From Rhizobium sp. CB3090 (lineage in GTDB: Bacteria > Pseudomonadota > Alphaproteobacteria > Rhizobiales > Rhizobiaceae), in contig NZ_CP121663.1 of the NCBI RefSeq assembly GCF_029714285.1, forward strand, positions 1,488,001 through 1,552,000: DNA of 64,000 nucleotides. Direction: 5' to 3'. Position 1 is the first letter of the stretch; every line of letters starts with the position of its first letter. This document shows positions 35,051 to 43,375 of this stretch, piece after piece. The position numbers and the translations under genes were made by a program. The notes under the pieces are model-generated. The model made no database searches. It was not told where the DNA came from and was given only the letters and a program-made list of their open reading frames with translations.

Positions 35051-35809
35051 TTATCGGATATAGCTTCCGCCGTTGACGTCGAGGGTCGCTCCATTGAGCG
35101 ATGCTTGGCTGGGGCGAAGGACGAAAGCTACGAGCTCGGCAACTTCGGAAGGTGTCGCCATTTCCCCGATGGGGATGTCGGAGACAGCGGCAGCCTTTCC
35201 ATGAGTTGCGATAAAGTCTTCTGCCATATCGGTGCGCACCCAGCCCGGCGATATCGCGACCGCGGTGACCCCGTCTGCCGCAAAACTGCGAGCGATGGAC
35301 TTCGTCAGGTTTACCAGAGCAGCCTTGGTGGCACCGTAGGGCATGGCATCGGCTGCGTAGCCGCGCTGACCGGCTCGGCTTGCCATATTGACGATGCGAC
35401 CGCCCCCATTAGCCTTGAAGTGACGGATTGCCTCTTTCGAAAGATCCGCGGCTGCAAAGAAGTTGATCTGAAACTCCTTTTGCCAAGCGGCCTTCCAATC
35501 ATCGGGCGAAGCATCGATGGATATCTCCGTGCGAATACCCGCATTGTTGACCAGACCATGCACGCGCCCGGCAGCTCCGACGGCTGCGCGCCAAAGCGCA
35601 AAAGGCCCATCGGCGGTCGACAAATCACCCTGGACGATCCAACCGGCACCACTTGTCCGAGCCAGCAGGGCCTCAGCACCTGCCTTGTCGCGTCCATAAT
35701 GAACAATGGGACGGGCACCTTCTGCAGCAAGCCGTTCGACGACGGCGGCCCCGATGCCTCCCGACGCGCCAGTCACGAGAATATTCAATCCCTCAAGCGA
35801 CTTGCTCAT
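35051..35809 (-). CDS. Short-chain dehydrogenase/reductase, SDR-2
   Basis: This 252-residue classical SDR has TGASGGIG (residues 13-20), the NNAGIR motif and the catalytic residues in MASRAGQRGYAADAMPYGATK. The acidic residue after the second strand is replaced by HYGRDKAG, which suggests NADPH preference. It is the first gene of the SDR-2/SDR-1 operon. The promoter about 120 bases upstream has the TTGACT-TGTCGACA arrangement shared with the transporter and hydroxyproline operons, so its substrate probably belongs to the same nutrient response. Confidence 0.87.
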   Translation of the reverse strand: MSKSLEGLNILVTGASGGIGAAVVERLAAEGARPIVHYGRDKAGAEALLARTSGAGWIVQGDLSTADGPFALWRAAVGAAGRVHGLVNNAGIRTEISIDASPDDWKAAWQKEFQINFFAAADLSKEAIRHFKANGGGRIVNMASRAGQRGYAADAMPYGATKAALVNLTKSIARSFAADGVTAVAISPGWVRTDMAEDFIATHGKAAAVSDIPIGEMATPSEVAELVAFVLRPSQASLNGATLDVNGGSYIR

Positions 35810-36179
35810 CTAACTGTCCTCCCCGAAAGGCAGCCGAGCTATCTCGGCCTCCTAGCCGCCCGATCGCCTTTCAGTCGAGGCGGCTGGATTTTCCCTGTCG
35901 CCCGATTGGCGTCTTTAGCGGATTGTGTCGTTTCCGTGTCGACAAAGTCAAGCGATATTTGCCGCTTCGCTGCCGCCGTCGTCCAGCGCATAGTTCAAGC
36001 CAACGGCTTGCGGCTCCAAGATCTGGACTGCGATAGCGCTAGGGTGGCTTGCCGGTGCATCAATGCTGACAGCATCGACGAGGGTAAATTTTCGGGCGCA
36101 GGCGCCACTCTTCTTGCAGTGTGCCTGCCATTGGCCCCTCCCCGGCCACCCGAAATCAAGGGAGATGCGTCGTTTCTTA
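35810..36179. other. Gene-free gap between the two SDR pairs
   Basis: The left part holds the SDR-2 promoter and operator (35927-35953). The right part has no good start codons or domains on either strand. A plus-strand frame open across much of it is an extension of frames antisense to SDR-1 and SDR-2. A short Ala-rich minus-strand stretch ends just before the operator, but it has no ribosome-binding site and no family resemblance. Confidence 0.5.
35927..35953 (-). promoter_or_regulatory. Promoter with TGTCGACA operator, SDR-2/SDR-1 operon
   Basis: On the plus strand it reads GTCG-N6-TGTCGACA-N2-GTCAAGC, the third long copy of this element. On the minus strand TTGACT (35951-35946) is the -35 box, with the palindrome immediately after it in the spacer. 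It directs transcription toward SDR-2. Confidence 0.6.
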
Positions 36180-36917
36180 CTACTGGAATTTCACCATAGT
36201 TCCCCCGCCCGCTGCCTGATCCGTGGGATAGACCTCGACACGCGAGACGTCGACGAAAACGGGCAGGTCGATGATATTTTCGACCACGCGAGCGATGTTT
36301 TCGGGCTGAATGGAGCGATAGCCGTCGTAAAGTACGGCATTCGCCTGACCGCCCGGAATGGAGGTCCGGTAAAGTGATGTCTCGACACGTCCGGGAACGA
36401 TCTCGCTGACGCGCACCGATGTCCCGAGCAGATCAAGACGAAGATTATCGCAAAAAAGGCTCAAACCGGCCTTGGAGGCGCCATAGGCCGACGAATTGGG
36501 GAAGGCGGCCTGCCCCGAGATCGAGCCGATGAAGATCAAATGACCGCGCTTGCGTTCCACCATTCCCGGCAGAATCGCCCTGGTGAGATGCATCGGCGCC
36601 TTCAGGTTGACGTCGATCATGGCGTCGATCTCGCCTGGATCGATCTCATGAAAAGTTGCGCGGGTAGACAGGATGCCGGCATTGTTGATGAGAATATCGA
36701 CCTCAATTCCCTTCAGCGCTTCAGTGATCATATGCGTATCACGCACATCGGCCTTGATCGGGATTGCACCGCTGGTCTCAAAGAGTTGCTTGAGCGCATC
36801 CTCATTGCGGCCGACGGCGTAGACAGTGAACCCGCGTTGCCTAAGAGCGACGACGATTGCCTTGCCGATACCACTCGTCGCTCCGGTAACGACCGCGGTG
36901 CGATAGACATCAGACAT
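36180..36917 (-). CDS. Short-chain dehydrogenase/reductase, SDR-3
   Basis: This 245-residue classical SDR has VTGATSGIG near the start, NNAGIL, and the catalytic residues in [19 protein letters not shown]. It resembles the YdfG/serine-3-dehydrogenase-like group (3-hydroxy acid dehydrogenases) in its VEVYPTDQ C-terminal region. ATG 36917 lies inside the end of SDR-4 (eight-base overlap); the longer in-frame start would overlap further. It is co-transcribed with SDR-4. A hydroxy-amino acid or 3-hydroxy acid is a possible substrate. Confidence 0.85.
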   Translation of the reverse strand: MSDVYRTAVVTGATSGIGKAIVVALRQRGFTVYAVGRNEDALKQLFETSGAIPIKADVRDTHMITEALKGIEVDILINNAGILSTRATFHEIDPGEIDAMIDVNLKAPMHLTRAILPGMVERKRGHLIFIGSISGQAAFPNSSAYGASKAGLSLFCDNLRLDLLGTSVRVSEIVPGRVETSLYRTSIPGGQANAVLYDGYRSIQPENIARVVENIIDLPVFVDVSRVEVYPTDQAAGGGTMVKFQ

Positions 36918-37659
36918 AGATGTAGCCCCCGCTGATGACGACGTTTTCACCGGTGGCATAGGTGTTGCGGCTCGAGGCCATCATGACGATCCACTCCGCC
37001 ATTTCGGCCGGCTCAGCCGCGCGGCCAAGCGCGCTGGCCTTGGCGAGTTCCGGCAGGAAGCCGAGCTCCTTGGCGCGATCGGTTGCAAAGCCCGCCGGCG
37101 CGACGGAGTTGACTAGGATCTGATCCTTGGCGCATTCTTGCGCGAAAGATTTCGTCAGACTGACCACGGCTGCTTTCGTGGCAGCATAATGGGCATTCTG
37201 CGGGTGAGCCTTGAACGCGTCGACCGATGTGACATTGACGATGCGTCCCGTCACTTCCGGGGCATTCACATGCTGGCGCATGTGGAGAACGGCCGCCACC
37301 ATCATGTGATAAGTGCCCTTCACGTTGATAGCGTTTTCGAGATCCCATTCCTCGTCGGTGATTTCGAGAATCGGTCGACGCGGATAGATGGCGGCGCTAT
37401 TGACGAGAACATGGATACGGCCGAGCTGCCCGACGATGTCACTGAAACCCCGATGCGCTGTTTCAGCGCGGGAGATATCGGCGACCGACGTTGCGACCTC
37501 CGCGCCGAGCGCACGCAGCGCCTGTGCGGACGAAGCCAACAATTGTTCGTTACGATCGATCAGGCCGATCTTAGTGGCACCGTGGGAAATCATAAGCTTC
37601 GCAGTCGTCAGCCCGAGACCGGATGCACCACCGACGATGATTGCTGTTTGGTTCTTCAA
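36910..37659 (-). CDS. Short-chain dehydrogenase/reductase, SDR-4
   Basis: This 249-residue classical SDR has VGGASGLG (cofactor loop, residues 9-16), VNSAAIYP where most SDRs have NNAG, and the catalytic residues in [29 protein letters not shown] precedes the ATG. It is the first gene of the SDR-4/SDR-3 pair and divergent from the YdiJ-type dehydrogenase gene, with only 97 bases between them, so the two directions share control. The operator there belongs to the AT-rich class, unlike that of SDR-2. Confidence 0.85.
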   Translation of the reverse strand: MKNQTAIIVGGASGLGLTTAKLMISHGATKIGLIDRNEQLLASSAQALRALGAEVATSVADISRAETAHRGFSDIVGQLGRIHVLVNSAAIYPRRPILEITDEEWDLENAINVKGTYHMMVAAVLHMRQHVNAPEVTGRIVNVTSVDAFKAHPQNAHYAATKAAVVSLTKSFAQECAKDQILVNSVAPAGFATDRAKELGFLPELAKASALGRAAEPAEMAEWIVMMASSRNTYATGENVVISGGYIYV

Positions 37660-37690
37660 GTTCCACCTCCTTGTTTTACATTGTACGGCT

Positions 37691-37719
37691 TAATTTGTAT
37701 GTTATCACTTATATGTCAA
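37691..37719 (-). promoter_or_regulatory. Divergent promoter with AT-rich operator (SDR-4 / ydiJ-like)
   Basis: On the minus strand TTGACA (37719-37714) is followed by TATAAGTGATAACATAC. The -10 box is not clear. The TATAAGTGATA part matches the second hyu promoter and the transporter's second promoter. Binding here would affect both SDR-4 and the YdiJ-type gene starting at 37757. Confidence 0.5.
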
Positions 37720-37756
37720 CTTCAGCAAAGCTCAAGCGCCTTATGAAGGTTTCACG

Positions 37757-40700
37757 ATGATTCCACGTCTCCGGACGAATTTCGCCACGCCCCTGCCTCC
37801 GGCCGATCTTTTCGATCGGCTCGTCGAGGCTGGCTTCCGTGGTGACATAGAAACGAGTGCTGCGGCGCGAACGGTTTTTGCAACAGACAATTCCATCTAC
37901 CAAGTGGAACCCGCAGCCATTCTTTTTCCGAAGGGTGCTGAAGATCTGAAAATTGTCGCAAGCGTCCTTTCGGAACCGGCCTTCCGCACGATCGCTATTG
38001 CGCCGCGAGGCGGCGGCACCGGCACAAACGGGCAGTCGCTGACATCGGGCCTCGTCGTCGACTGTTCGCGGCATATGAATCGCATAATGGATATAGATCC
38101 GGTGCGAAGGGTCGCACGTGTAGAGGCCGGTGTCGTCAAGGATAAGTTGAATCGCGCTCTGAAGCCATATGGCCTGTTCTTTGCGCCTGAGCTTTCCACC
38201 GCTAACCGCGCCACCATCGGCGGCATGATCTCCACCGATGCCTGCGGTCAGGGCTCCTGTCTCTATGGAAAGACCAGCAATCATGTGCTCGGCCTGCGTA
38301 TCGTGCTCATCGGCGGCGGCGAATGGTGGTCGCGCCCGCTCGATGCGGCCGCGCTTGCCGAGACCATGGCGCGAGGGGACCAGATCGGAGATATTCACAG
38401 GACGGTCGAGCGGATCGCACGCGAAAAGCGCGACCGGATCGCGGACATCTTCCCGAACCTCAATCGCTACATGACCGGTTACGATCTGGCCCACGTCCTT
38501 GGCCCCGACGAGCGTTTTGATCTCAACGCCATTCTCTGCGGCTCGGAGGGCACATTGGCGATGATCGCCGAAGCGGAACTCAATCTTTTACCGCTTCCAG
38601 CCCACGCTGCGTTGATCAACATCCGATACGGCGATTTCAACACGGCACTGGAGGATGCGCGGACCCTGACGGCGCTAAAAGTCGCCTCGGTGGAAACCAT
38701 CGACGAGACGGTTTTGAAACTCGCCAAGGGCGATATTGTCTGGAATGGCATCGCCCGGTTTTTCCCCGATGATGCCGTCGGACCGGCAAACGGGATCAAT
38801 ATCGCGGAAGTGCTCGCCGATGACGAGGACGAACTTGAACGCAAGTTGTTCGAGGTTACCGCGGCGATCGACGCGGGTGCGAACGCACTGCGAAGAGGTT
38901 ATACGATCGCGCGAAACCATGCCGAAATCGAAGCGATATGGTCGATGCGCAAGCGCGCCGTCGGTCTGCTCGGCAATGTCGAAGGGCCGGTCCGGCCTGT
39001 GCCCTTCGTCGAAGATACGGCCGTGCCTCCAGAAAACCTCGCGGCCTATATCCGCGAGTTCCGCGCGCTGCTCGATGATGCGGGTCTCTCGTACGGCATG
39101 TTCGGCCATGTCGATGCGGGCGTGTTGCATGTGCGACCGGCGCTTGACTTAACCCGCGTGGATCATATCCCGCTGGTGCGCGACATCAGCGATGCCGTGG
39201 TGGCGCTCACCCGCAAATATGGTGGCGTGCTCTGGGGAGAGCACGGCAAAGGCGTGCGTTCGGAGTACGTGCCGGAATTCTTCGGTGACCTCTATCCCAG
39301 CCTGCAAGAGATTAAGCGGGCTTTCGATCCGGAGAACCGGCTCAATCCCGGCAAGATCGCGGCTCCTTCGGATGAACCGCTTCTGAAAATCGACGAGGTG
39401 CCGCTTCGTGGTAACGTCGACCGTATTCTCGGCAACGAGATCCGTGCCGCCTTCGACAATGCCGCTTATTGCAACGGCAACGGTGCCTGCTTCGACTTCG
39501 ACGAGACAAGCCCGATGTGTCCTTCCTATAAGGCGACGGGGGACCGGCGCTTTTCTCCGAAAGGCCGTGCCGCATTGATGCGGGAATGGCTGAGACTGCT
39601 TGTTGAAAAAGGCGTGGATCCGCGCAAGGAGGCGGAGCGGATGCGCGGCGCCAATCCAGTTGTCGCTCTTGTCCGGCGCGCCCTAAATTCGCTGAACCCC
39701 AAGAACCGCAATGATTTCTCGCATGAGGTCCGCGCGGCGATGGACACCTGCTTGGCATGCAAGGCCTGCGCCGGCCAATGCCCCGTGAAAGTCAGCGTCC
39801 CATCGTTCCGCTCCAAGTTTTTGGAACTCTATTATGGACGCTACCTGCGTCCCCTGAAAGATCCGCTTGTCGCGTCCATCGAAACCACGCTGCCTTTGAT
39901 GGCTGGGATACGCCCCCTCTACAACCTGTTCATGGGAACACAGTTAGGCAAGGCACTGATGCGCATCGTCGGGCTGACCGCCCTGCCTCTTCTGCCGCGG
40001 CTCTCCCTGACAAGAGAAGCCGCCCGCCTCGGTGTTCCGATCGCGACATCGAGCCGGATCGAAGCCTTGTCCCCTGACGAACGGCAACGGAGCGTCGTTT
40101 TCGTGCTTGATACCTTCACGGAACATTTCGACCCGCAAGTTGCTGTCGCCGCGATAAAACTGGCGCGGAAGATGAGCTTGTCGCCCTTTCTCGCCGCCCC
40201 TCATACCAACGGCAAGGCGTTGCATGTCCACGGCTATCTCGGCCGTTTCAGGACAAAGGCTATGCTCTCCGCTGACTATCTCAATCGGCTGGCCGACAGC
40301 GGCATACCCCTCGTCGGCCTCGATCCGTCGATGACGCTTGCCTATCGCAGCGAATACAAAAGCCTGCTCGGCGCTCGGCTGAAGGCAACCGTCCTTTTGC
40401 CGCAGGAATGGCTCGCTGCCAATCTCGACAAGCTTGCCGCTTTGGCGCCGACCGCCGAAGGAAAGAGCTTCCGATTGCTGCCCCATTGCACGGAGCGCAC
40501 GAATGCGCCTGCTTCCGTGGCACAATGGAAAGCGGTGTTTGGAAGGCTAGGCATCGAGCTTCAGACGGCGGACATAGGCTGTTGCGGCATGGCAGGCACC
40601 TTCGGCCACGAGGCGCGGAACCGCGCCATCGCCGAACGACTCTATGCGATGAGCTGGAAAGGCGAGGTCGATGCAGCGAACAAAGCCAATATCCTCATGG

Positions 40701-40795
40701 CCACGGGCTATTCATGCCGATCTCAAGTCAAGCAGATGGATCACAAAAGGATCACGCATCCGTTTGAAGTCATGAATGAAATAATTGCAGATTAG
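37757..40795 (+). CDS. ydiJ: FAD/Fe-S dehydrogenase, YdiJ type (D-2-hydroxyglutarate dehydrogenase family)
   Basis: This 1012-residue protein is close to the E. coli YdiJ length and similar along the whole chain. The N-terminal FAD domain has PRGGGTGTNGQ at about residue 84 and ELSTANRATIGGM. The linked oxidase domain has YGMFGHVDAGVLHVRP and WGEHGKG. Cysteine clusters follow: one near residue 575 (YCNGNGACF to SPMCPS) and CLACKACAGQCP near 665. The C-terminal GlcF-like part has GCCGMAGTFGHE near 938. YdiJ oxidises D-2-hydroxyglutarate to 2-oxoglutarate. The fusion joins functions that are separate in glycolate oxidase. It lies between SDR-4 and GntR-4; oxidation of a D-2-hydroxy acid is secure, the exact acid is not. 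Confidence 0.9.
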   Translation: MIPRLRTNFATPLPPADLFDRLVEAGFRGDIETSAAARTVFATDNSIYQVEPAAILFPKGAEDLKIVASVLSEPAFRTIAIAPRGGGTGTNGQSLTSGLVVDCSRHMNRIMDIDPVRRVARVEAGVVKDKLNRALKPYGLFFAPELSTANRATIGGMISTDACGQGSCLYGKTSNHVLGLRIVLIGGGEWWSRPLDAAALAETMARGDQIGDIHRTVERIAREKRDRIADIFPNLNRYMTGYDLAHVLGPDERFDLNAILCGSEGTLAMIAEAELNLLPLPAHAALINIRYGDFNTALEDARTLTALKVASVETIDETVLKLAKGDIVWNGIARFFPDDAVGPANGINIAEVLADDEDELERKLFEVTAAIDAGANALRRGYTIARNHAEIEAIWSMRKRAVGLLGNVEGPVRPVPFVEDTAVPPENLAAYIREFRALLDDAGLSYGMFGHVDAGVLHVRPALDLTRVDHIPLVRDISDAVVALTRKYGGVLWGEHGKGVRSEYVPEFFGDLYPSLQEIKRAFDPENRLNPGKIAAPSDEPLLKIDEVPLRGNVDRILGNEIRAAFDNAAYCNGNGACFDFDETSPMCPSYKATGDRRFSPKGRAALMREWLRLLVEKGVDPRKEAERMRGANPVVALVRRALNSLNPKNRNDFSHEVRAAMDTCLACKACAGQCPVKVSVPSFRSKFLELYYGRYLRPLKDPLVASIETTLPLMAGIRPLYNLFMGTQLGKALMRIVGLTALPLLPRLSLTREAARLGVPIATSSRIEALSPDERQRSVVFVLDTFTEHFDPQVAVAAIKLARKMSLSPFLAAPHTNGKALHVHGYLGRFRTKAMLSADYLNRLADSGIPLVGLDPSMTLAYRSEYKSLLGARLKATVLLPQEWLAANLDKLAALAPTAEGKSFRLLPHCTERTNAPASVAQWKAVFGRLGIELQTADIGCCGMAGTFGHEARNRAIAERLYAMSWKGEVDAANKANILMATGYSCRSQVKQMDHKRITHPFEVMNEIIAD

Positions 40796-40821
40796 CGCGA
40801 GCATCCGGCGATCGAATGTGG

Positions 40822-40843
40822 CATGATATATGATATGTGTTAA
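40822..40843. promoter_or_regulatory. AT-rich operator before GntR-4
   Basis: CATGATATATGATATGTGTTAA lies in the 78-base gap between the YdiJ-type gene and GntR-4. Read on the other strand it begins TTAACACATAT, close to TTGACACATAT at the transporter promoter. Its place just before GntR-4 suggests GntR-4 reads this operator class and controls itself. Confidence 0.5.
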
Positions 40844-40873
40844 ATTCGATCCACAGAAATCGGAGCAAATCAG

Positions 40874-41605
40874 GTGTCGATCATCACGCAACGGGGAAAT
40901 CTCGCGGAAATCGTTGTTGCGAAACTCAGTGAGCGTATCGATTCCGGTCTTTATGCGCCCGGTGAAAAGATACCGTCAAGTGCGCAGCTTTGCGAAGAGT
41001 TCGGCGTGTCCCGGACCGTCATTCGCGAGGCGCTTACCTCCCTGAAGGTAGGCGGCCGAGTGATGGCCCGTCAGGGCGCCGGCGTCTACGTGACCGAGAA
41101 GGATGCGAAGACGCTCAATTTCGAGATCGGCCGTATTGAGGACATTCGTTCGGCCATGCAGATCCTCGAACTTCGTCTAGGCGTGGAGATGCAGTCGGTA
41201 GCGCTCGCCGCCGCGCGCCGCACGCCGGAGGCTCTTGCGGAGATCGCACGCGCCTATGACCGGCTGGAAACGCTCGCGACAGACGATGCGGAAATCGAGG
41301 CGCGCGCCGATTTCGAATTCCACCTCGCGATTGCACGGGCTACCCGCAACCCGCATTTCCCGAACTTTCTGGAAGCGGTGATGGAGAGAATCAACTTCGA
41401 TCTGCTGCTGAAGCACCGTCAATCCGCGCGCAACTACGGCAGCTACCTGAAGAAGATCAACAAGGAACATGCCGCCATTCTGGCCGCCATTACTCAAGGC
41501 GATCCCAAGGCAGCGAAAAGCGCGCTGGCGACTCATCTGGAAGAAAGCCTCAATCGCTATCGCTCGCTGCTCGACGAGCCCGTGAGCAGCGAAACGGAGG
41601 CGTAA
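40874..41605 (+). CDS. GntR-family transcriptional regulator (FadR/FCD subfamily), GntR-4
   Basis: This is a 243-residue regulator. The winged helix-turn-helix (about 8-75) has SSAQLCEEFGVSRTVIREAL and the wing GRVMARQGAGVYV. The FCD domain (about 95-225) contains FEFHLAIARATRNP. It starts at GTG 40874 with GGAG nine bases upstream. It belongs to a different branch from GntR-1 and GntR-3, closer to LldR/GlcC-like regulators of hydroxy-acid oxidation, which fits its neighbour, the YdiJ-type dehydrogenase. It is the best candidate to read the AT-rich operators at four promoters in the window. Confidence 0.9.
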   Translation: MSIITQRGNLAEIVVAKLSERIDSGLYAPGEKIPSSAQLCEEFGVSRTVIREALTSLKVGGRVMARQGAGVYVTEKDAKTLNFEIGRIEDIRSAMQILELRLGVEMQSVALAAARRTPEALAEIARAYDRLETLATDDAEIEARADFEFHLAIARATRNPHFPNFLEAVMERINFDLLLKHRQSARNYGSYLKKINKEHAAILAAITQGDPKAAKSALATHLEESLNRYRSLLDEPVSSETEA

Positions 41606-41635
41606 GGAAACACGACCTTCGCTCGATGCTTTCAA

Positions 41636-41660
41636 CGCCGCCCAGCTTAGCCGGGCGACG
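41636..41660 (+). terminator. Terminator between GntR-4 and the TPP enzyme gene
   Basis: CGCCGCCC pairs with GGGCGACG (one mismatch) across a nine-base loop. CGTCTTTTATTA follows on the plus strand. It ends the GntR-4 transcript; the convergent six-gene operon stops ten bases further right. Confidence 0.65.
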
Positions 41661-41669
41661 CGTCTTTTA

Positions 41670-43355
41670 TTACTTGCCCTGTGCGATCGCCCGATCGCGA
41701 ATTTGCGAAAGGCTCATCTTCGGCGTCAACGCTTCCGGATCGATCCGGATTTCGATCAGACCCGGCTTGCCTGATGCTTCGCAGCGCTCGAAGGCGCCAG
41801 CGAAATCCTCCGTCGCCTCCACGGTTTCACCATGCAGCCCGTAGGACCGGGCCAGCGACGCAAAATCCGGGTTCGTCAGCCGGGTGCCCGACACGCGGCC
41901 GGGATAGTTGCGCTCCTGATGCATGCGAATTGTCCCGTACATGCCATTGTTGATGACCAGGAAAATGACGCGCGCGTCATATTGCATGGCGGTCGCCAGC
42001 TCCTGTCCATTCATCAGGAAACATCCGTCGCCCGCGAATGCGACTACGGTTCGCGAGGGATCCGTGATCTTCGCAGCAACCGCCGCCGGAACACCATAGC
42101 CCATCGAGCCGTTGGTCGGACCGAGCTGGGTCCGGAAGGTGCGATACTGATAGAAGCGGTGGGCCCAGGCGGTGTAGTTGCCTGCCCCCATCGTCAGGAT
42201 CGCATCCGGCTTCACGTGACCGCGCAGCCATTCCATGACAGCGCCCATCTGGACAGAGCCCGGAACCTGCGGATGCTTGAGGTTCTCCAGGTAGTCGGCA
42301 TGCGCCGCCTCCGTCCAATCGATCCAGGCGAGAGCTGCTGCGGGCTTGAGCTTCACTGCCTGCGACAGAAAGCCCGTGACGCTGGCGTTGATCGGCAATG
42401 TCGGATGGTAGACGCGACCGAGTTCCTCTGCGCCGGGGTGGATGTGAACGAGAGTTTGCTTCGGAACCGGAATATCGATCAGAGTATAGGAGCCCGTCGT
42501 CATTTCGCCGAGACGAGCACCGATGGAGATCAGCAGGTCGCATTCTTTCATATGTTGAATAAGTTTCGGTCCCGCCGCAAGGCCGAGGTCGCCGGCATAG
42601 TTCGGATGCGTATTGTCGAACAGGTCCTGACAGCGGAATGAGGCTGCGATCGGCAGGCCGAAGGTTTCCGAAAAGCTTTTGAGATCGGCAACCGCCTGCT
42701 GCGTCCAGCCGCCACCGCCCACGACAGCCATCGGACGCTTGGCCCTGGACAGAAGAGCCAGCAGCTCTTGCAACTGCGGCTCTCCGGCATAGGCTTCGAC
42801 GCGTCTGTAGGCCGGCGTGTCGGCCACATCGACCATGTCGGTCAGCATGTCTTCAGGCAAGGCGACAACTACTGGACCGGGACGGCCATTGACGGCGCGG
42901 TGAAACGCTTGACTGATCAGCTCGGGAATGCGCGCCGCATCCTCGATCTCGACCACCCACTTCGCCATCTGGCCGAACATGCGCCGGTAATCGATCTCCT
43001 GGAACGCTTCACGTTCCATCTGATCGCGCGCCACCTGACCGATGAACAGGATCATCGGGGTGGAGTCCTGGAAGGCGGTGTGCACACCGATGGAAGCGTT
43101 CGTTGCACCCGGTCCGCGGGTGACGAAGCAGATGCCGGGCTTGCCGGTCATCTTGCCATAGGCTTCGGCCATATAGGCAGCCCCGCCTTCCTGACGGCAA
43201 ATAACGAATTCGATGGCGTCAGCCGCGTCGTGAAAAGCATCGAGCGCGGCGAGATAGCTTTCGCCCGGCACGCCGAACACGCGATCGACGCGATGGATTC
43301 GCAGAGCATCGACCAGAACCTGGCCGCCACTGCGCTTCGAAGTTTCGTACCTCAT
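41670..43355 (-). CDS. Thiamine-diphosphate-dependent enzyme, acetolactate-synthase-like
   Basis: This 561-residue protein has the three-domain layout of the family. The Pyr domain has the cofactor-activating glutamate Glu56 in CRQEGGAAYMAEA. The central domain has FIGQVARDQM and VVGGGG. The PP domain has the GDG...NN motif at about residues 438-465. It could decarboxylate a 2-keto acid or join it to another carbonyl. AGGGG precedes the ATG. It is the last gene of a six-gene operon with a cyclic-amide hydrolase and an aminotransferase, so a keto acid produced by transamination is a fitting substrate. There is no regulatory ACT subunit gene nearby, which argues against biosynthetic acetolactate synthase. 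Confidence 0.88.
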   Translation of the reverse strand: MRYETSKRSGGQVLVDALRIHRVDRVFGVPGESYLAALDAFHDAADAIEFVICRQEGGAAYMAEAYGKMTGKPGICFVTRGPGATNASIGVHTAFQDSTPMILFIGQVARDQMEREAFQEIDYRRMFGQMAKWVVEIEDAARIPELISQAFHRAVNGRPGPVVVALPEDMLTDMVDVADTPAYRRVEAYAGEPQLQELLALLSRAKRPMAVVGGGGWTQQAVADLKSFSETFGLPIAASFRCQDLFDNTHPNYAGDLGLAAGPKLIQHMKECDLLISIGARLGEMTTGSYTLIDIPVPKQTLVHIHPGAEELGRVYHPTLPINASVTGFLSQAVKLKPAAALAWIDWTEAAHADYLENLKHPQVPGSVQMGAVMEWLRGHVKPDAILTMGAGNYTAWAHRFYQYRTFRTQLGPTNGSMGYGVPAAVAAKITDPSRTVVAFAGDGCFLMNGQELATAMQYDARVIFLVINNGMYGTIRMHQERNYPGRVSGTRLTNPDFASLARSYGLHGETVEATEDFAGAFERCEASGKPGLIEIRIDPEALTPKMSLSQIRDRAIAQGK

Positions 43356-43375
43356 GGGTTCCCCTGTCCTGTTCG

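Noticed and set aside
34466..36199. Plus-strand open frame of 577 codons
   Set aside because: It is antisense to SDR-1 and SDR-2, which have intact motifs and ribosome-binding sites; the translation has no domain and is rich in Arg, Cys and Ser as expected of a shadow frame.
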